Assembly: GCA_946886255.1 (NCBI GenBank)
Contig: CAMPIG010000240.1
Location: 1-7,361, forward strand
Direction: 5' to 3'
From: an uncultured Cellvibrio sp.
GTDB taxonomy: Bacteria > Pseudomonadota > Gammaproteobacteria > Pseudomonadales > Cellvibrionaceae
Length of the DNA stretch: 7,361 nt
Shown here: positions 6,030 through 7,361 of the stretch, piece by piece
Layout of the letters: each line of letters opens with the position of its first letter
Numbering within the stretch: position 1 is the first letter of the stretch
Translations under genes and position numbers: made by a program
The notes under the pieces: model-generated
Databases searched by the model: none
Told to the model about the DNA's origin: nothing
Seen by the model: only the letters and a program-made list of their open reading frames with translations

Positions 6030-6182
6030 TCAGTGGCGGAATTTGCGACGGGACACCACAAGCCCTAACAAACCAATAGCAAATAGCGCAAACAACGGCG
6101 AACTGTCATGAAGGCTATCGCCTATGGATGCAGTAGCGGGAAGCGCGAGTGCGGCAAATAAAGTAATGCTGAAAATTTTCAT
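6030..6182 (-). CDS. Small secreted or membrane peptide with PEP-CTERM-like C-terminus
   Basis: This 50-residue predicted peptide has a signal peptide at residues 1-18, ending in the A-T-A cleavage motif. A ten-residue linker SIGDSLHDSS follows. A hydrophobic segment (about 29-44, with FAIGLLGLVVS) leads into RRKFRH. Signal, linker, hydrophobic helix and RR-basic tail is the plan of PEP-CTERM proteins sorted by exosortase, and the IGLLGLVVSRRK run looks typical. However, the diagnostic Pro-Glu-Pro is absent (only SSP), and almost no mature domain would remain. AAGGA lies 7 bases before the ATG, which supports this start over upstream TTG/ATG options in the same frame. It is preceded by a sigma-54-type promoter and IHF site, which strongly suggests a real regulated gene. 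Alternatives are a two-helix small membrane protein or a decayed PEP-CTERM gene. Confidence 0.72.
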   Translation of the reverse strand: MKIFSITLFAALALPATASIGDSLHDSSPLFALFAIGLLGLVVSRRKFRH

Positions 6183-6256
6183 GATCAATTCCTTTGATTC
6201 AATGGATGGCAAAAGAGGAGTTATCAAACGATATGAGCTATCGACCACCTGAAGAA

Positions 6257-6272
6257 AGCAAATAACAAGCCA
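6257..6272 (-). promoter_or_regulatory. Sigma-54 (RpoN) -24/-12 promoter of the 50-aa peptide gene
   Basis: The minus strand reads TGGCTTGTTATTTGCT, against the consensus TGGCACG-N4-TTGCW. The invariant GG and GC are exactly 10 bp apart and only two consensus bases differ. The start site would fall near 6246, giving a leader of about 64 bases before the ATG with its AAGGA. Sigma-54 promoters need an enhancer-binding ATPase, and the upstream IHF site and repeats fit that arrangement. Confidence 0.7.
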
Positions 6273-6291
6273 AGGATTCTTCCTAAAAATA

Positions 6292-6367
6292 ATCGACAAA
6301 AATCAATGCGTTAATATCATGGCCGAGATTGCTCACCGCTCCGCACGTAAACTTTATCGACAAAAAT
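6292..6367. repeat. 12-bp direct repeat, candidate enhancer sites of the sigma-54 promoter
   Basis: ATCGACAAAAAT occurs at 6292-6303 and again at 6356-6367, 64 bp apart, each followed by two differing bases and ATG. Relative to the predicted start near 6246, the copies lie around -46 to -57 and -110 to -121. The distal copy sits where bacterial enhancer-binding proteins usually bind. The proximal copy abuts and partly overlaps the IHF site. The repeat is directly visible; activator binding is inferred. Confidence 0.5.
6301..6313 (+). promoter_or_regulatory. IHF-binding site
   Basis: AATCAATGCGTTA matches the IHF consensus WATCAANNNNTTR at every defined position and has AT-rich sequence beside it. 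It lies about 55-67 bp upstream of the predicted sigma-54 start, between the -24/-12 element and the distal repeat. This is the usual place for IHF to bend DNA so that an enhancer-bound activator can touch the polymerase. Confidence 0.6.
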
Positions 6368-6375
6368 TGATGAAT

Positions 6376-6741
6376 TTACCGCGAAAACCACCAGACATAA
6401 GTCACAAAGAGAATCCAGGAAACAATTAATAATCCCCAAGGCAACCAGGATAAATTTATCGGTACATGTGCCACGACCTCGGCATCCGTTGCCGATTCCG
6501 GTTGCGGGTAAGTTGAAGCCATACGCTGGACTTTTTTAATACGCTTGTCCAGCTCTCGGGCCTTCTCATTTTGCTGACGCAAAAACTGCTCCATACCCCG
6601 CTGTATACCTGAAGCAATCAAACGCGTCTGTTCCCGCGTTTGTCCGTCAATATGTCGGCTGTTAGCGATCTTTAATGCTTCTGCGCGAATGTCGCGCGCA
6701 TCCTTTTTACTTTTGTCTTTATTTTTGTTCGGATTGGTCAT
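6376..6741 (-). CDS. DUF2956-like small membrane protein
   Basis: This 121-residue protein has a lysine-rich N-terminus (NPNKNKDKSKKDARDIRAEA). A helical, probably coiled-coil segment follows at about 20-75, including DGQTREQTRLIASGIQRGME and QQNEKARELDKRIKKVQ. After a variable linker (76-96), one transmembrane segment lies near the C-terminus (about 98-118, with WLPWGLLIVSWILF). The GQTxEQTxLIAxGIQxG block is what I associate with DUF2956 of Vibrio and relatives; function is unknown. Topology would be an N-terminal cytoplasmic domain with a C-terminal anchor. There is no good Shine-Dalgarno sequence. The ATG comes two bases after the stop of the META lipoprotein gene, so translation is probably coupled to it. 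Confidence 0.8.
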   Translation of the reverse strand: MTNPNKNKDKSKKDARDIRAEALKIANSRHIDGQTREQTRLIASGIQRGMEQFLRQQNEKARELDKRIKKVQRMASTYPQPESATDAEVVAHVPINLSWLPWGLLIVSWILFVTYVWWFSR

Positions 6742-6743
6742 GG

Positions 6744-7235
6744 CTATTGAGATTCGTCACGGGAGGCTTTGATAACTTGATTGCCCTGGGCATCACGCAG
6801 AACCAATAAGCCGTTTATTAAACTGGCTTGCACTGCATCAGGCAAATGTTTAAATAAGCGTTGTTCCTGTTCCATCAACGCTGGTAGACACATCATTTTG
6901 GTTGCACCGAGATTCGACGGAATCCCCAGATTTTCATCTGAATAGGTGTATGAACCAAAGAAGCGATTACAACTGGCGTTGCCATTAATAGCCCCCTCTT
7001 CCGTAAACTGGACGCGGGCCGGACTTCTATCAAGCACCGGGCGATCACCAATATATTCGATGTACCACGTGCCTGATAATTCTTTCCTGGTTGCCGCACG
7101 ATAAGAGGAAGTTGGCTGATTCGCTACAGGCTGTTTACCTGCTTCAGGTGTTGCGTGAGGCTGTCCAGTTTGCTGACAGGCTATGAGTAACAGAAGGGTC
7201 GATATGATCAGTGCAAAAAACATCATTGACTTCAT
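6744..7235 (-). CDS. META-domain lipoprotein (HslJ-like)
   Basis: This 163-residue predicted lipoprotein has an N-terminal hydrophobic segment ending LLLIAC, which makes Cys20 the lipidated residue. A Pro/Gln/Thr-rich linker follows to about residue 48, and then a META domain (about 52-158). Domain marks are LSGTWYIEYIGDRPV, the GNASCNRFFGSYT block with Cys89, TKMMC with Cys116, and the helix MEQEQRLFKHLPDA. META domains occur in E. coli HslJ and in envelope proteins linked to stress or novobiocin resistance; the molecular role is not well defined. Cys89 and Cys116 sit where META proteins often have a disulfide. The ATG at 7233-7235 is preferred to the TTG two codons earlier because AGGA lies 7 bases before it. 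It follows an upstream gene by 31 bp and is followed by the DUF2956-like gene after 2 bp, so the three look like one operon. Confidence 0.88.
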   Translation of the reverse strand: MKSMMFFALIISTLLLLIACQQTGQPHATPEAGKQPVANQPTSSYRAATRKELSGTWYIEYIGDRPVLDRSPARVQFTEEGAINGNASCNRFFGSYTYSDENLGIPSNLGATKMMCLPALMEQEQRLFKHLPDAVQASLINGLLVLRDAQGNQVIKASRDESQ

Positions 7236-7247
7236 AATCAATTCCTG

Positions 7248-7262
7248 CGCGGTATCCCCGCG
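7248..7262 (-). other. GC hairpin just upstream of the META-lipoprotein ribosome-binding site
   Basis: CGCGG (7248-7252) and CCGCG (7258-7262) pair perfectly around a 5-base loop. On the minus-strand mRNA the hairpin ends one base before the AGGA of the META gene and begins 4 bases after the upstream stop codon. There is no T-run, so it is not an intrinsic terminator. It could protect the 5' end of a processed message or affect ribosome access. The structure is seen; its role is unknown. Confidence 0.35.
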
Positions 7263-7266
7263 ATTG

Positions 7267-7361
7267 TTATTGTTGAAATGTTATTTGTGGGTGCTGAATC
7301 CAGCGTGGTAATACAGCGGATTCTTTCATCAGAGGTTGCAGGAAATTAAAAATTCCACGAC
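7267..7361 (-). CDS. C-terminal fragment of an unidentified protein (partial)
   Basis: The last 30 codons and TAA stop of a gene entering from the right edge are visible. The residues include RGIFNFLQPLMKESAVLPRW and end HPQITFQQ. The composition looks like a folded, amphipathic C-terminus, and this is the only minus-strand frame without an early stop. The stop lies 31 bp before the META lipoprotein ATG on the same strand, which suits an operon. I do not recognise the family from this fragment. Confidence 0.5.
   Translation of the reverse strand, partial: RGIFNFLQPLMKESAVLPRWIQHPQITFQQ

Noticed and set aside
5693..6061. Minus-strand 122-codon open frame opposite yjbQ
   Set aside because: It overlaps the very well conserved yjbQ and shows no domain or ribosome-binding site.
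6030..6299. Longer 89-residue version of the small peptide
   Set aside because: The extra 39 residues lack a ribosome-binding site and would cover the sigma-54 element. The internal ATG at 6180-6182 has AAGGA and begins a clean signal peptide.

Overview
The window looks like a chromosomal segment of a free-living gammaproteobacterium. The FadB N-terminus is of the Pseudomonas type. MaeA, YjbQ and YjbR align well, from memory, with the E. coli proteins. HopJ-family, DUF2956-like and META-domain genes are typical of marine and soil gammaproteobacteria. The gene mix would suit Cellvibrionaceae or relatives, but that is inference. No phage, transposon, CRISPR, rRNA or tRNA was seen. Most genes are ordinary housekeeping or accessory genes.

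Layout. (1) 1-2220, minus strand: a probable transcription unit yjbR > SDR oxidoreductase > XRE-cupin (PuuR-like) regulator, then a 202-bp gap, then the start of fadB, which runs off the left edge. A perfect 14-bp palindrome lies upstream of yjbR. (2) 2221-2765: 545 bp with no convincing gene, holding a run of small inverted repeats downstream of maeA. (3) 2766-4460, minus: malic enzyme MaeA, divergent from a plus-strand operon. A 303-366 bp shared upstream region carries a 10+10 bp dyad over overlapping candidate promoters. (4) 4827-6010, plus: a HopJ-family gene > an eight-cysteine Kazal-like lipoprotein (ATGA overlap) > yjbQ. (5) 6030-7361, minus: an unidentified gene cut by the right edge > a META/HslJ-type lipoprotein > a DUF2956-like membrane protein; and separately a 50-codon gene for a tiny secreted peptide with a PEP-CTERM-like tail.

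The most interesting part is 6030-6367. The 50-residue peptide is little more than a signal peptide plus a C-terminal hydrophobic segment and an Arg/Lys tail. It is preceded by a near-consensus sigma-54 -24/-12 element (TGGCTTGTTATTTGCT), a site that fits the IHF consensus exactly, and a 12-bp direct repeat that could bind an enhancer-binding activator. PEP-CTERM/exosortase systems in other proteobacteria are linked to sigma-54 and the PrsK/PrsR two-component pair. An inducible, minimal PEP-CTERM-like peptide is therefore a coherent but unproven hypothesis.

Secondary points are a Ser in place of the expected Asp at the cofactor-binding strand end of MaeA, the splitting of yjbQ and yjbR (neighbours in E. 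coli) onto opposite sides of maeA, and the Kazal-like lipoprotein translationally coupled to HopJ.
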